Source: JANMZO01 sp963763135 (GTDB taxonomy: Bacteria > Actinomycetota > Acidimicrobiia > Acidimicrobiales > JANYDT01). From it: a stretch of 64,000 nt of DNA. Positions 8,735 through 17,181 of the stretch are shown here, piece after piece (positions within the stretch are counted from its first letter, which is position 1; every line of letters begins with the position of its first letter). A model generated the notes under the pieces. It saw only the letters and a program-made list of their open reading frames with translations, was not told the DNA's origin and made no database searches. The translations under genes were made by a program, and so were the position numbers. The stretch is taken from positions 810,370-874,369 of the forward strand of contig CAVXNJ010000009.1 in NCBI GenBank assembly GCA_963763135.1, in the 5' to 3' direction.

Positions 8735-9438
8735 CTACTTCGTGTACTTGTAGCCCAGCCCGCGAACGGTGAGAATCCGCTCCGGTTCAGCCGGGTTCGT
8801 TTCGATCTTGCTGCGCAGTCGCTTGATGTGGACGTCGAGCGTCTTGGTGTCGCCGACGTAGTGCGGGCCCCACACCCGGTCGATCAATTGGTCGCGGGTC
8901 GAGCACGCTGTCCGGCGTTCAGCAGCAGCGCTTCCAACAGCTCGAATTCCTTCAGCGGAAACGCGACAATGTCACCCCGAATCGTCACCTCATGGCTCGA
9001 CGGGTCGAGTTTCACATCGCCCACTTCAAGTTGGTCCTCGGACTCTTCGGCGGCCTCAGCGATCGCCGGCGCCCGGCGCATAACGGCGCGAATCCGGGCC
9101 ACGAGTTCTCGCAGTCGGTAGGGCTTGGTGATGTAGTCGTCGGCCCCGACTTCCAGAGCGACGACGGTGTCGATTTCGGACGTCTTGGCACTGACCATGA
9201 TGACGGGTACGCGCGATTTGGCCCGGATCTGACGGCACACGTCGATTCCGGATGCTTTGGGAAGCATCACGTCGAGAAGAACGACGTCGGGCTTGAACTT
9301 GTCGAACTGGGTCATGGCCTCCACACCGTCGCGTGCGACGACCACGAGAAATCCTTCGCGGCGCAGACCGACGGTCAGCGCATCGACAAAGGACTCTTCG
9401 TCTTCAACGACGAGGACGGTTAGTTCGTTCTCACTCAC
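8735..9438 (-). CDS. regX3: OmpR/PhoB-family response regulator, RegX3-like, frameshifted
   Basis: A receiver domain (phospho-acceptor in KPDVVLLDVMLP, near residue 54; conserved Lys in DDYITKPYR) followed by a winged-helix domain. The frame breaks near 8900: the + strand bases at 8901 (G) and 8909 (T) look inserted. Without them the protein reads through NAGRVLTRDQLIDRVWG to a normal end GLGYKYTK and a TAG at 8735-8737, about 233 residues as expected for RegX3/PhoP. It follows the sensor kinase gene with a 33-base gap, the order seen for senX3-regX3, and should activate the pst genes under phosphate limitation. Sequencing error is more likely than inactivation, but this cannot be settled here. 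Confidence 0.88.
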
Positions 9439-9471
9439 AAGATGTCTTGCCTTCTAACGGTAGGGGAGCGC

Positions 9472-10869
9472 TTATCCGTGCGCTTGTTGTGGGGTTCGGC
9501 CCAGTTGGGGGAAGGTCCCGGGCTCGGGATGATGTTGTTTGGGGAACGGCTCTGACCCGAACGGGGCCGATCCGGTGGGGTGGACCGGAGGGGAGGAGAC
9601 GTGATGGGACGATTTGTCCGAATCGGGCGAATCGGGCGAGTCGGACGGATCGGACGGCTGGACAGGCTCGGGTGGACGAACAAGCGGGATCCGAAGGGTG
9701 AACGTCGAGCCGACCCCTTCGAGGGACTCGACGTCAACCTGCCCATCGTGGCTCACCGCGACATGACGCACAATGGCGAGACCTAGACCGCTTCCGCCGG
9801 TGTCGCGGCCGCGGGCACGGTCCACCCGGTAGAACCTCTCAAAGATGCGCTGACGCTCTCGGAGCGGAATACCAATCCCGCTATCTTTCACCGCGACGTT
9901 CGCAAACTCGGTGTCGCCGATTTCAGTGGCGTATGCCTCAACAATGACGGGCTCGCCCTTATCCGAATACTTGATCGCGTTCTCCAGCAGGTTTTCTATC
10001 GCCCGCTTCAGCAATGCCTGGTCGGCATGAATGGTCAGATGTTCTTCGAGACGGTCGATCCGAAGCTCGATGCCTACCAGCTGAGCGCTTGACTTGAGCT
10101 TGGCACAACACACCCGAACCAGTTCGGCGACATCGACGTCTGAACGATCCGCCGGACCCGAGGCTTCAAGTCGGCTCATCGAGAGTACGTCCTGCAACGT
10201 CGTGGTGAGTCGCTCGGCCTCGTGCTCAAGTCGACTGGCGAGGTGGCGCATGGTGTCGGGATCCTGCTCCGTGCTGAGTGTCTCGGCGAGCAGTGCCATG
10301 GCCCCGACCGGGGTTCTCAGTTCGTGGCTGATGTTGGTAACGAGGTCTCGACGCACCATTTCCGCTCGACGGAGTTCGGTGGTGTCTTCCACCAGAACGA
10401 CCACGGGGAATCCTTTGTACGAGCGAGCTACATCCTTCGGCAGTGCGGTGGCGATGAGCGTAAGGGTGCGACTCGGGGGACCGAAAACGTCGACCGCTTC
10501 CGTCCATGATTCCCCTCCCGCTATCACCCGAGCTACGACACTGTCGAGCACCGATCTCGGGAGCAGCGCACTCACTCCGCCGTCGAGCAGCGCCGCAGCG
10601 CTTGCTGACATCGTGATGATCTCATTTTCCGGACTGATCAAAATGAGTGCCACGGGAGCTTGTTCGATGGCGGAACGGTTCACCGCAAGCAGCGCAGCGT
10701 CGGCCTTGGCCTGCGTGGTCTGTTGGTCAAGCGCCTGATCAAGTAGGTAAAGCAGTTCATTCGTCGATTCAACTTGGCCGGGCGAAAGCGATACTCCGAG
10801 TCGTTCCAAGACGCTGCGAAGATGTGCCGCAGTCGGATTCAGAGGACGGGGACGGTTCCACCTGTTCAT
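9472..10869 (-). CDS. senX3: Phosphate-sensing histidine kinase, SenX3/PhoR-like
   Basis: A 465-residue histidine kinase: a PAS-like region (about 60-165), the H-box NISHELRTPVGAM with the phosphorylated His at 182, and a HATPase domain with DSGIGIP and GSGLGLA motifs. No membrane helix is visible, unlike the usual SenX3/PhoR with N-terminal membrane spans, so it may sense through a cytoplasmic partner such as PhoU. The last 60 or so residues form a Pro/Ser/Asp-rich, probably disordered tail (PSDPSDSPDSPDSD). It lies between pstS and regX3 on the same strand, which supports the phosphate role. The symbol is by analogy with mycobacteria. Confidence 0.85.
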   Translation of the reverse strand: MNRWNRPRPLNPTAAHLRSVLERLGVSLSPGQVESTNELLYLLDQALDQQTTQAKADAALLAVNRSAIEQAPVALILISPENEIITMSASAAALLDGGVSALLPRSVLDSVVARVIAGGESWTEAVDVFGPPSRTLTLIATALPKDVARSYKGFPVVVLVEDTTELRRAEMVRRDLVTNISHELRTPVGAMALLAETLSTEQDPDTMRHLASRLEHEAERLTTTLQDVLSMSRLEASGPADRSDVDVAELVRVCCAKLKSSAQLVGIELRIDRLEEHLTIHADQALLKRAIENLLENAIKYSDKGEPVIVEAYATEIGDTEFANVAVKDSGIGIPLRERQRIFERFYRVDRARGRDTGGSGLGLAIVRHVAVSHDGQVDVESLEGVGSTFTLRIPLVRPPEPVQPSDPSDSPDSPDSDKSSHHVSSPPVHPTGSAPFGSEPFPKQHHPEPGTFPQLGRTPQQAHG

Positions 10870-11008
10870 AGCAATCAGTCAACGATAGGACCCAGCTGGA
10901 CGCTGGATCTGCCAAAGCTTGAACCGATCGAAACTGCGCTCCAGGAGATTGCAGTTCATTTCGACCGGCTCAAGCTCGAAGCAGTCGTGTCCTGCCTGTA
11001 AACCCGAC

Positions 11009-12250
11009 CTACTTCTTCTTGGTGGTCTTGGTAACGGGCTTCTTGGTCGTCGTCGGCTTCTTGGTCGTCGCCGGTGCTGCGGTAGCGGACGGCTTCACCG
11101 TCGTCGCCGGGGCGGCTGTCGTCGCAGCCGTGGTCGCCGGCGAGGCCGGTGGTGTGATGACCGGGACAGCGGCCGAACCGGGGTTGATCTTCGCAACGGC
11201 GGCGAGGCCCAGGGTCTGAATCGAGGTCGGGATCGGCGCGTAACCAACCGAAACGACCCGCTGCTGGCAACCAGTCAGCGCGTACGTCAGGAATGTGCGG
11301 AGGATGTCGCCCTTGGCCTTGTCCATCGATTGCGGAGCGATCAGGTACGACGTCGTCGCGATCGGGTAGGCCGTGGCTGCGGCTGGGTTGAAGTTGAGCG
11401 TGAGCGATCCGTCGTTGTTGGTGATCGCGCCGTCCATGGCATCGGTGACCGCGGCAGGGGTCGGGAGAACAGCCTTGCCGGCTTGGTTGATGACCTTGAC
11501 GACGTCGAGCTTGCGCTCGTCGGCGAAGCTGGTTTCTCCGTAGGTGATCGAGTAGTCGCCCTGATCACCGGCTACGTAGTTGCTGACGCCATCGGTGCCC
11601 TTCTGAGCAATGCCGTTGCCCGGGAGCACCGGGAACTGGCTGGTCGCGCCCTTCGGCCATGCGCCTCGGCTGGCCTGGTTGAGGTAGTCGGAGAAGACGT
11701 TCGACGTGCCCGAGGAGTCGGAACGTACGACGACTTTGATGACCTTGTCCGGCAACGTGGCCTTGGGGTTGTCGGCTTTGATCGCCGCATCATTCCACTT
11801 CAGGGCCTGGCCCGAGAAGATCTTGGCGAGCGTTCCTGCGGACATCTGCAGGTCTGTCACCCCGGGAACCTTGTACATAACGGCCACCCCGCCGATTGCC
11901 ACCGGGATGTACACGAACGGCTTGGCCTTGGACGCCTCGGAGGAACTGAAGGTGACATCGGAGCCGGCGAAGTCATTGGTGCCGTTGAGATAGGCGGTAC
12001 GGCCGGCGCCAGAACCGGTCGGCTGGTAGGAGATGTCGATACCGATGGCATTCTTGGCATCGGCCTTGCACTTCTCGATGAAGTTGCTCACAAACGACGA
12101 ACCCTGACCGGTCACCGTGATCGACTTGTCGAGGGTGGCGGTCTGTGCGAAAGCGGCGCCGGCGGTGCCGACGACGGCAGCTGCGATGCTGATTGCGGCG
12201 AACGAAGTGGCTCGGCGGCGGCTGAGCGATTTTTGTTGCAGGTAAGACAC
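11009..12250 (-). CDS. pstS: Phosphate ABC transporter substrate-binding protein
   Basis: A 413-residue secreted protein. The N-terminus has an Arg-rich segment (SRRRATS), a hydrophobic stretch and an AAFAQT cleavage region. The mature part has the PstS phosphate-site signatures TGQGSSFV, YQPTGSGAGR and NDFAGSDVTF. The last 70 residues are an unusual Ala/Thr/Lys-rich tail (TTKKPTTTKKPVTKTTKKK) with no fold, perhaps a cell-wall tether. No lipobox cysteine is visible. It follows a PHO box and stands apart from pstB by a strong terminator, so it probably has its own promoter. Confidence 0.9.
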   Translation of the reverse strand: MSYLQQKSLSRRRATSFAAISIAAAVVGTAGAAFAQTATLDKSITVTGQGSSFVSNFIEKCKADAKNAIGIDISYQPTGSGAGRTAYLNGTNDFAGSDVTFSSSEASKAKPFVYIPVAIGGVAVMYKVPGVTDLQMSAGTLAKIFSGQALKWNDAAIKADNPKATLPDKVIKVVVRSDSSGTSNVFSDYLNQASRGAWPKGATSQFPVLPGNGIAQKGTDGVSNYVAGDQGDYSITYGETSFADERKLDVVKVINQAGKAVLPTPAAVTDAMDGAITNNDGSLTLNFNPAAATAYPIATTSYLIAPQSMDKAKGDILRTFLTYALTGCQQRVVSVGYAPIPTSIQTLGLAAVAKINPGSAAVPVITPPASPATTAATTAAPATTVKPSATAAPATTKKPTTTKKPVTKTTKKK

Positions 12251-12332
12251 GATGTTTTTCTCCTGGAAGTGGGTGGCCTTGAATTGCCAAGACCACTCTG
12301 AACGACCCGAAAAAACAACAAACCGGCTTCGC

Positions 12333-12349
12333 GTGAACGGCAGGTGAAC
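12333..12349 (-). promoter_or_regulatory. PHO box upstream of pstS
   Basis: On the minus strand two GTTCAC hexamers lie exactly 11 bases apart (GTTCACCTGCCGTTCAC). This is the direct-repeat pattern bound by actinobacterial PhoP/RegX3 regulators. It sits 83 bases upstream of the pstS ATG and in the same direction. The same motif occurs before pstC. Confidence 0.8.
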
Positions 12350-12438
12350 GAGATCCGAAGAGTTACGACATAGTGTCGTTCATCTGAACACGCAGGGTTC
12401 GCGCCGACAGAAGCCGCCGGCGCAAACGCGGTTGAAAC

Positions 12439-12469
12439 AAAAGTCGGCGCCAGAGGAGCGCCGACTTTT
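12439..12469. terminator. Bidirectional-type terminator between pstB and pstS
   Basis: A perfect 12-bp inverted repeat (AAAAGTCGGCGC / GCGCCGACTTTT) with a 7-base loop. It has an A-run on one side and a T-run on the other, so it would work as a rho-independent terminator in either direction. It lies 47 bases after the pstB stop and separates pstCAB from pstS. Confidence 0.88.
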
Positions 12470-12515
12470 GGGTGAACAGTAGAGTACGTGTCCCGTGAGC
12501 CACGGGCGAGACCGG

Positions 12516-13367
12516 TCAGCCGAAACGGCCGTTTACGTAGTCGTTCGTGCGGGGATCGCTCGGGTTGCTGAACATGTGCAGGGTCGTTCCGGCTTCGACG
12601 ATGCGGCCGGGTTGATTTTCCTCGGCGAGGAAGAACGCGCATTCATCGGAGACTCGCTGGGCCTGCTGCATGTTGTGCGTGACGATTACGACGGTGATTT
12701 CCGACGAGATTTCCGTGATCGTTTCCTCAACGCGACGAGTCGATGTCGGATCCAGCGCAGAGCAGGGTTCGTCCATCAGAAGCACGTCGGGCTTGACGGC
12801 GAGCGAACGGGCGATGCAGAGGCGCTGCTGCTGCCCGCCGGAGAGCGAACCGCCGGCCGAGTTGAGTCGGTCCTTCACTTCGTTCCACAGACTCGCCCGG
12901 GTGAGGGCCCACTCGATCAGTTCCGACGGGTTGGGGTGTTTGGTTCCCGTCAACTTGAGACCGGCCAGAACGTTCTCACCGATGCTCATGGCCGGGAACG
13001 GGTTGGGCTTTTGAAAGACCATTCCGATGCGTTGACGAATCACCGACGGGGTCAGGGTGTTGCCGTAGATGTCGATGTCATCCAGATAGACCGATCCGGC
13101 CAAGCCAGCGGTGGGGACGAGTTCGTGCATCCGGTTCAGTGTGCGGAGGAACGTTGATTTTCCGCACCCCGATGGTCCGATGAGGGCCATCACCGAGTGC
13201 TTTTCCACGTTGAGCGAAACGCCTTCCAAAACCTTGCGCTTACCGAACCAGCAGGAGATCCCTTCCGCCCGCAGCGCGAACTCTTGGTTGGTTGGGGAAG
13301 GGGACGAACTCACGGAGCTCCTGGCGTCTTCGGGGACAGCGATGGAAGTGGTCATTGTAGGTTGCAT
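12516..13367 (-). CDS. pstB: Phosphate ABC transporter ATP-binding protein
   Basis: A 283-residue ABC ATPase with Walker A GPSGCGKST, signature LSGGQQQR, Walker B VLLMDEP and the H-loop VTHNMQQA, a PstB-typical sequence. FQKPNPFPAMSI is the hallmark PstB Q-loop. I choose the ATG at 13367, which overlaps the pstA stop (TAATG); a second ATG four codons on is also possible. The N-terminal 28 residues are Ser/Pro-rich and not conserved. As last gene of pstCAB it couples ATP hydrolysis to phosphate import at the inner face of the membrane, and it is followed by a strong terminator. Confidence 0.94.
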   Translation of the reverse strand: MQPTMTTSIAVPEDARSSVSSSPSPTNQEFALRAEGISCWFGKRKVLEGVSLNVEKHSVMALIGPSGCGKSTFLRTLNRMHELVPTAGLAGSVYLDDIDIYGNTLTPSVIRQRIGMVFQKPNPFPAMSIGENVLAGLKLTGTKHPNPSELIEWALTRASLWNEVKDRLNSAGGSLSGGQQQRLCIARSLAVKPDVLLMDEPCSALDPTSTRRVEETITEISSEITVVIVTHNMQQAQRVSDECAFFLAEENQPGRIVEAGTTLHMFSNPSDPRTNDYVNGRFG

Positions 13368-14434
13368 TAGCGGGTCCTTTTCGAACGGCCGAGAAGGCGG
13401 GCAAGGGTGAACAAGACGAGAACAAGGAGAATCAGAACGAGAGCCCCGGTCCAGGCCCGCTCGCGCTGGTCCTGTGCGAATTGCTGGAAGATGAACAACG
13501 GAAGCGCGGATTGGGGGGCCGTGAGCGACTTGATGGGTCCAACCACTTTGTCTGCTCCGAACGCAGTCATCAGCAACGGTGCGGTTTCTCCGGCCACTCG
13601 GGCGATACCGAGAATTACCGCGGTGATGATGCCGGTCCGCGCCGTCGGCAGAACGACCTGAGCGACCGTACGCCACTGAGACGATCCGAGTGCGAGCGAG
13701 GCTTCGCGTAGACCCGGATCAACGAGTCGGAGCATCTCTTCGGTCGTTCGCGCCACGGTCGGCAACATCAGGATGGCCAGAGCGAACGACGCCGCGATTC
13801 CCGAAAACCCTGATCCGGGACCCACAACCCAGATTGTGTAGATGAACAGGCCCGCCACGATGGACGGTATGCCACTCATGGCATCGACCAGCAACCGTAC
13901 GAGGCCGGTGAAGCGGCCTTGGATCTCGTTGAGGTACACCGCCGTGCCGATCCCGAACGGCACCGAAACGAGTGTGGCAAAACCAACCTGAATCAGTGTG
14001 CCGGTCAGGGCATGGAGGAGACCGCCGGTTGTGGCCGGCGCGCTGGGGTCGATGCCCTCCAGAGTTTTGGTAAACGTGTTCAGTCCAAGAGCCGGCAGAC
14101 CCTTTTGGAAAACCGTAAAGACGATCAGGACAAGCGGTGTGGCGGTGATAAGCGCCGCGAGCGTGATGCCAACCGAAACCACGCGATCGATCCCGTGCTT
14201 GGCGCCTCGTGCTCGACGTACGGTGACGTAGAAGGCCACCATGAAGATGGAGAATGCGACGATCACAAACCCGAAGGCACCGTCGAGTGGGGTGAGCAGG
14301 AACAGCGCGGTTGTGATCAGGGTCGCGAGTCCGAGCGGGATGAGAATCTCGAGGGTTTCGCGGGTGCCGAAGGTTCGCGTGCTGCGGCGCACCGAGGTGT
14401 CAGGGATCCTGCTACCGACTGTTGCGTTGCTCAC
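13367..14434 (-). CDS. pstA: Phosphate ABC transporter permease PstA
   Basis: A 355-residue membrane protein. Two membrane segments near the N-terminus are followed by an extracytoplasmic stretch, then a core with the PstA signature TVARTTEEMLRLVDPGLREASLALGS, the loop that contacts PstB. I choose the GTG at 14434, which overlaps the pstC stop (GTGA); the frame upstream is open but overlaps the body of pstC. The stop overlaps the pstB ATG. The C-terminus is basic (LLGRSKRTR). It pairs with PstC to form the high-affinity phosphate channel. Confidence 0.92.
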   Translation of the reverse strand: MSNATVGSRIPDTSVRRSTRTFGTRETLEILIPLGLATLITTALFLLTPLDGAFGFVIVAFSIFMVAFYVTVRRARGAKHGIDRVVSVGITLAALITATPLVLIVFTVFQKGLPALGLNTFTKTLEGIDPSAPATTGGLLHALTGTLIQVGFATLVSVPFGIGTAVYLNEIQGRFTGLVRLLVDAMSGIPSIVAGLFIYTIWVVGPGSGFSGIAASFALAILMLPTVARTTEEMLRLVDPGLREASLALGSSQWRTVAQVVLPTARTGIITAVILGIARVAGETAPLLMTAFGADKVVGPIKSLTAPQSALPLFIFQQFAQDQRERAWTGALVLILLVLVLFTLARLLGRSKRTR

Positions 14435-15459
14435 TTTGCAGCCTTTCCTGTCGAACCCTTGGCGCCGCCGGGCACTTTGGTGCGCTTCACAACCGCTCGG
14501 GCCAACACGTTCACCAGGAGCGTGAAGATGAACAGCACCAATCCGGCGGCGATCAGCGCGCTGCGCCCGTTTTCGCCGGCTTCCGGAAACTTCAGGGCGA
14601 TGGTGCCGGCGACGGATGCGCCGCCGGGGGAAAGCACGTTGTGCGGAATACGGAAGTCGTTCGACAAAATGAGCGCCACCGCGATCGTCTCGCCGAGTGC
14701 CCGGCCGAGTCCGAGCATTGATGCGCCGATCAGCCCACCTCGGGAGAAGGGCCACACCACTTCCTTGATCATTCCGGCCTTGGTGCCGCCGAGGGCGAGA
14801 GCCGCCTCGCAGAAAACCCTCGGGACTTCTTTCATCACGGCAAGTGAGACCGACGTGATGATCGGAACAATCATCAGAGCGAGGACGAGTCCGGAAACGA
14901 ACAGCGAGGATCCGAAGATCGGAACCTGGGTCTTGAAGATCGGAATGAACTTCATCCACTTGCTGAGCCACAGAGCCGGTCCGTCGAGTTTCGGCTGGAA
15001 GTACGACAGACCCCAAAGACCGAATATCAACGAAGGGATGGCCGCCAACAGGTCAACGAGCGTTACGAGCAGCCGGCGAATCTTGAGCGGAGCGTATTCG
15101 TTGATGAACAGCGCGGTTCCGAACGAGATGGGGACAGCAACCACCAGGGCTATGAGCGCTGCGACAACGGTGCCGAACAACATCGCGCCGATTCCGTAAA
15201 CAGCTGGTTCTTCGTCCGGAAGCCACTCGAACGTGGTGAAGAAATGCGAGCCGGCCTTTTGTAACGCGGGAGCAGCCTGTTTGAACAGGAAGATTGCGAT
15301 CAGGGCCATGACGACCAAGCTGGCCAAGGCCGCTCCGGTGTTTATGCCCCGAAAGATCTTGTCTGCCCGGGTGCGAGGAGTGACGAGTGTGCGGGGCTCG
15401 TCGTTGAGGCCTGGCGATGCGGGTTGGCCTGGCGAAACGGCCGAAGAGGTCAATGACAC
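14431..15459 (-). CDS. pstC: Phosphate ABC transporter permease PstC
   Basis: A 342-residue permease, first gene of pstCAB. The core has six or so membrane helices with PstC-like motifs AAIPSLIFGLWG and GGTKAGMIKEVVWPFSRGG (the ATPase contact loop). The N-terminal 35 residues are Ser/Pro-rich and cytoplasmic. A PHO box lies 45-61 bases upstream in the same orientation, so this is the head of a RegX3-controlled operon. The three genes overlap by one to four bases, so translation should be coupled. Confidence 0.93.
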   Translation of the reverse strand: MSLTSSAVSPGQPASPGLNDEPRTLVTPRTRADKIFRGINTGAALASLVVMALIAIFLFKQAAPALQKAGSHFFTTFEWLPDEEPAVYGIGAMLFGTVVAALIALVVAVPISFGTALFINEYAPLKIRRLLVTLVDLLAAIPSLIFGLWGLSYFQPKLDGPALWLSKWMKFIPIFKTQVPIFGSSLFVSGLVLALMIVPIITSVSLAVMKEVPRVFCEAALALGGTKAGMIKEVVWPFSRGGLIGASMLGLGRALGETIAVALILSNDFRIPHNVLSPGGASVAGTIALKFPEAGENGRSALIAAGLVLFIFTLLVNVLARAVVKRTKVPGGAKGSTGKAAK

Positions 15460-15497
15460 GGAGTCATGTTTTCAGGGCCACATGGCGACAAAACTGC

Positions 15498-15520
15498 GTG
15501 AAAGTGAACGAGAGGTGAAC
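15498..15520 (-). promoter_or_regulatory. PHO box upstream of pstC
   Basis: On the minus strand GTTCACCTCTCGTTCAC holds two GTTCAC hexamers 11 bases apart, followed directly by TTTCAC. It lies about 45 bases before the pstC start. Geometry and orientation match the box before pstS, so both are likely targets of the adjacent RegX3-like regulator. Confidence 0.8.
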
Positions 15521-15562
15521 AATGCCGGATTCCTTTCGGAGCGGCGGCCCCAGAAAGGTCGT

Positions 15563-16222
15563 TCAGGAGGTGGGAAGTTGCTTTACTGCGCTGCCTTCGC
15601 CGCTCGCCACATAGCGCATCCGACCAGCGATGTTCACCGCGTGATCTCCGAGTCGTTCGAAGAAGCGTGCGACGAGGGCGGCCTCGATCGCCACGGGAAT
15701 CGAAGGTTCGCTGTCAACGATTTCCGCGATGAACGACACGTGAAGCTCGTCGAGTTCATCGTCGAGGTTCGACAACTGGTCGTAGCTGCTTGCTGATCGG
15801 TCGGCATAGGCCAAGGCCGAACCTTCCCAAAGTGCCACACCCACCTGACCCATTCGCTCGATCAGACCCCGGGCGCGAGGCGAAAGTTCCTCGGCGATGG
15901 CGCGCATGGCTCGTTTTGCGATGTGCTCGACCAGGTCGCCGCTGCGTTCCAGCTCAGGAACGATGCGGAGCATCGAAAGGAGGTAACGCATGTCGACCGC
16001 GGCCGGGGCCTGGAGTGCGAACTGCGTCTGGACCAACGCTTCGATATCGACGTACAACTGGTCGATGGTGCGGTCCCTGGCGATGATGGCAGCTGCGATA
16101 TCGCGGTCGGAGGCGAGAAACGCGTCGGTGGCTGCCGCCAGGCCCTGGCCGACAAGCGAGAAGAGTTCGCGGACCTTGGTGTCGATTTCTTGGAGGTCGG
16201 CTGCGAAGTCGTGTCTGGCCAT
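15563..16222 (-). CDS. phoU: Phosphate signalling regulator PhoU
   Basis: A 219-residue all-helical protein with the two PhoU repeats. MARHDFAADLQEIDTKVREL starts repeat 1, DMRYLLSMLRIVPELERSGD is the conserved metal-binding segment, and EAALVARFFERLGDHAVNIA is the matching part of repeat 2. PhoU links Pst transport state to the PhoR/SenX3 kinase. Here it stands upstream of pstCAB on the same strand, 103 bases from pstC, with a PHO box in the gap. Since the kinase lacks membrane spans, contact with PhoU may be its main input; that is my inference. Confidence 0.92.
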   Translation of the reverse strand: MARHDFAADLQEIDTKVRELFSLVGQGLAAATDAFLASDRDIAAAIIARDRTIDQLYVDIEALVQTQFALQAPAAVDMRYLLSMLRIVPELERSGDLVEHIAKRAMRAIAEELSPRARGLIERMGQVGVALWEGSALAYADRSASSYDQLSNLDDELDELHVSFIAEIVDSEPSIPVAIEAALVARFFERLGDHAVNIAGRMRYVASGEGSAVKQLPTS

Positions 16223-16367
16223 GTTGCTTTCTCCTGGTTGGCGGCTCGTTATCGGCCGAACGGTGTTGACCCTACCGTCTTCTGACAGCCCGAACGGTCA
16301 TCTACGAACCGATTCGGCGTCGGCAAACGATAGTTGGCATGCGCGTGTTGCCTGCTGGTCGATCACT

Positions 16368-16384
16368 GTTCACGACCAGTTAAC
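16368..16384 (+). promoter_or_regulatory. Possible PHO box upstream of phoU
   Basis: GTTCAC and GTTAAC lie 11 bases apart (GTTCACGACCAGTTAAC), about 146 bases upstream of phoU. One hexamer is degenerate and the orientation is opposite to the gene, so support is weaker than for the other two boxes. Confidence 0.4.
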
Positions 16385-16396
16385 GTTGACCTGAGG

Positions 16397-17158
16397 TCAT
16401 GCGACCTCGAGTCGGCGACGCAGAAACGCAAGTACCTCATCGAGGGCGGACTGCTGGAGTGATTCGGTGAGAACGCTGTGGTCTTTCGGAGTTGACGAGG
16501 GAAACGAGCGCCCGATGAACCGGTCACCCAACTCTGCGGCAAGGTACGTGAAGCGCTCCTCGGGCACGAGGGGATCCTGCGAGAACCGGTAGCCCAGCAC
16601 GCAAAGCTCGGGTTCGTCGACCATCCGGGTTTTCACGGTCGCCAGGTCAGCCTCGGAAATGTCGATCCGGGCGGCTCGCGATTTCTTGAGCAGCCCGACC
16701 GCAAGAGGGATCGACGGTTGGCTCAACACGGGGGCGATCACCGATGGCTCCACGAGCATTCCAAGTGCAAACCCGCCGGTCATGCACATGCCCACCGCTC
16801 CGACGCCAGGTCCGCCACAGCGTCCGTGTTCGAACGCGGCGAGTTGTCGGAGCCACGACACGACTGGGCTCGATTTTCCTCTCGCAAACATGGTGAATTC
16901 GCGTGACACGCACACCCGGGGCGGGACTTTCGCCAGCTGTCGCGGTGTGGGTTCGTGTCCGTCGTCGCCGAACAGGTGGGGCATCACCACCGTGCATCCG
17001 GCGTCGGCGACCGAATCGGCGAAGCGGATCACGTTCGGTGTAATGCCCGGAATTTCCGACATCACGATCACCGCTGGTCCGTGGCCTTTGCGGTAGACGT
17101 CCTTCGTGCGGTGCTCGAAGGTCAGTTGCTCGACGCGATAGGTGTCCAGAGACGGCAT
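16397..17158 (-). CDS. Dienelactone hydrolase family protein
   Basis: A 253-residue alpha/beta hydrolase of the dienelactone hydrolase type. The nucleophile elbow GMCMTGG has cysteine (C125) in place of serine, as in this family; the other triad members are probably D194 (FSQDPLVP) and H227 (PKDHSVL). ADAGCTVVMPHLFGDDGHEP matches the N-terminal part of the family. It ends about 174 bases upstream of phoU on the same strand and starts 24 bases after the MATE stop, so it is probably cotranscribed with the MATE gene. The substrate is unknown; these enzymes open lactones in aromatic degradation but many act on other esters. Confidence 0.85.
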   Translation of the reverse strand: MPSLDTYRVEQLTFEHRTKDVYRKGHGPAVIVMSEIPGITPNVIRFADSVADAGCTVVMPHLFGDDGHEPTPRQLAKVPPRVCVSREFTMFARGKSSPVVSWLRQLAAFEHGRCGGPGVGAVGMCMTGGFALGMLVEPSVIAPVLSQPSIPLAVGLLKKSRAARIDISEADLATVKTRMVDEPELCVLGYRFSQDPLVPEERFTYLAAELGDRFIGRSFPSSTPKDHSVLTESLQQSALDEVLAFLRRRLEVA

Positions 17159-17181
17159 CTTTCTACCCTAACTGGAGGAGG

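Noticed and set aside
10919..12301. Long + strand open frame opposite pstS (about 460 codons)
   Set aside because: It is antisense to a clearly recognisable PstS, is very rich in Arg and Gly, shows no family motif, and is a usual result of GC-rich codon bias.
13919..15199. Long + strand open frame opposite pstA and pstC
   Set aside because: Antisense to two conserved permeases that overlap in operon fashion; low-complexity composition and no recognisable domain.
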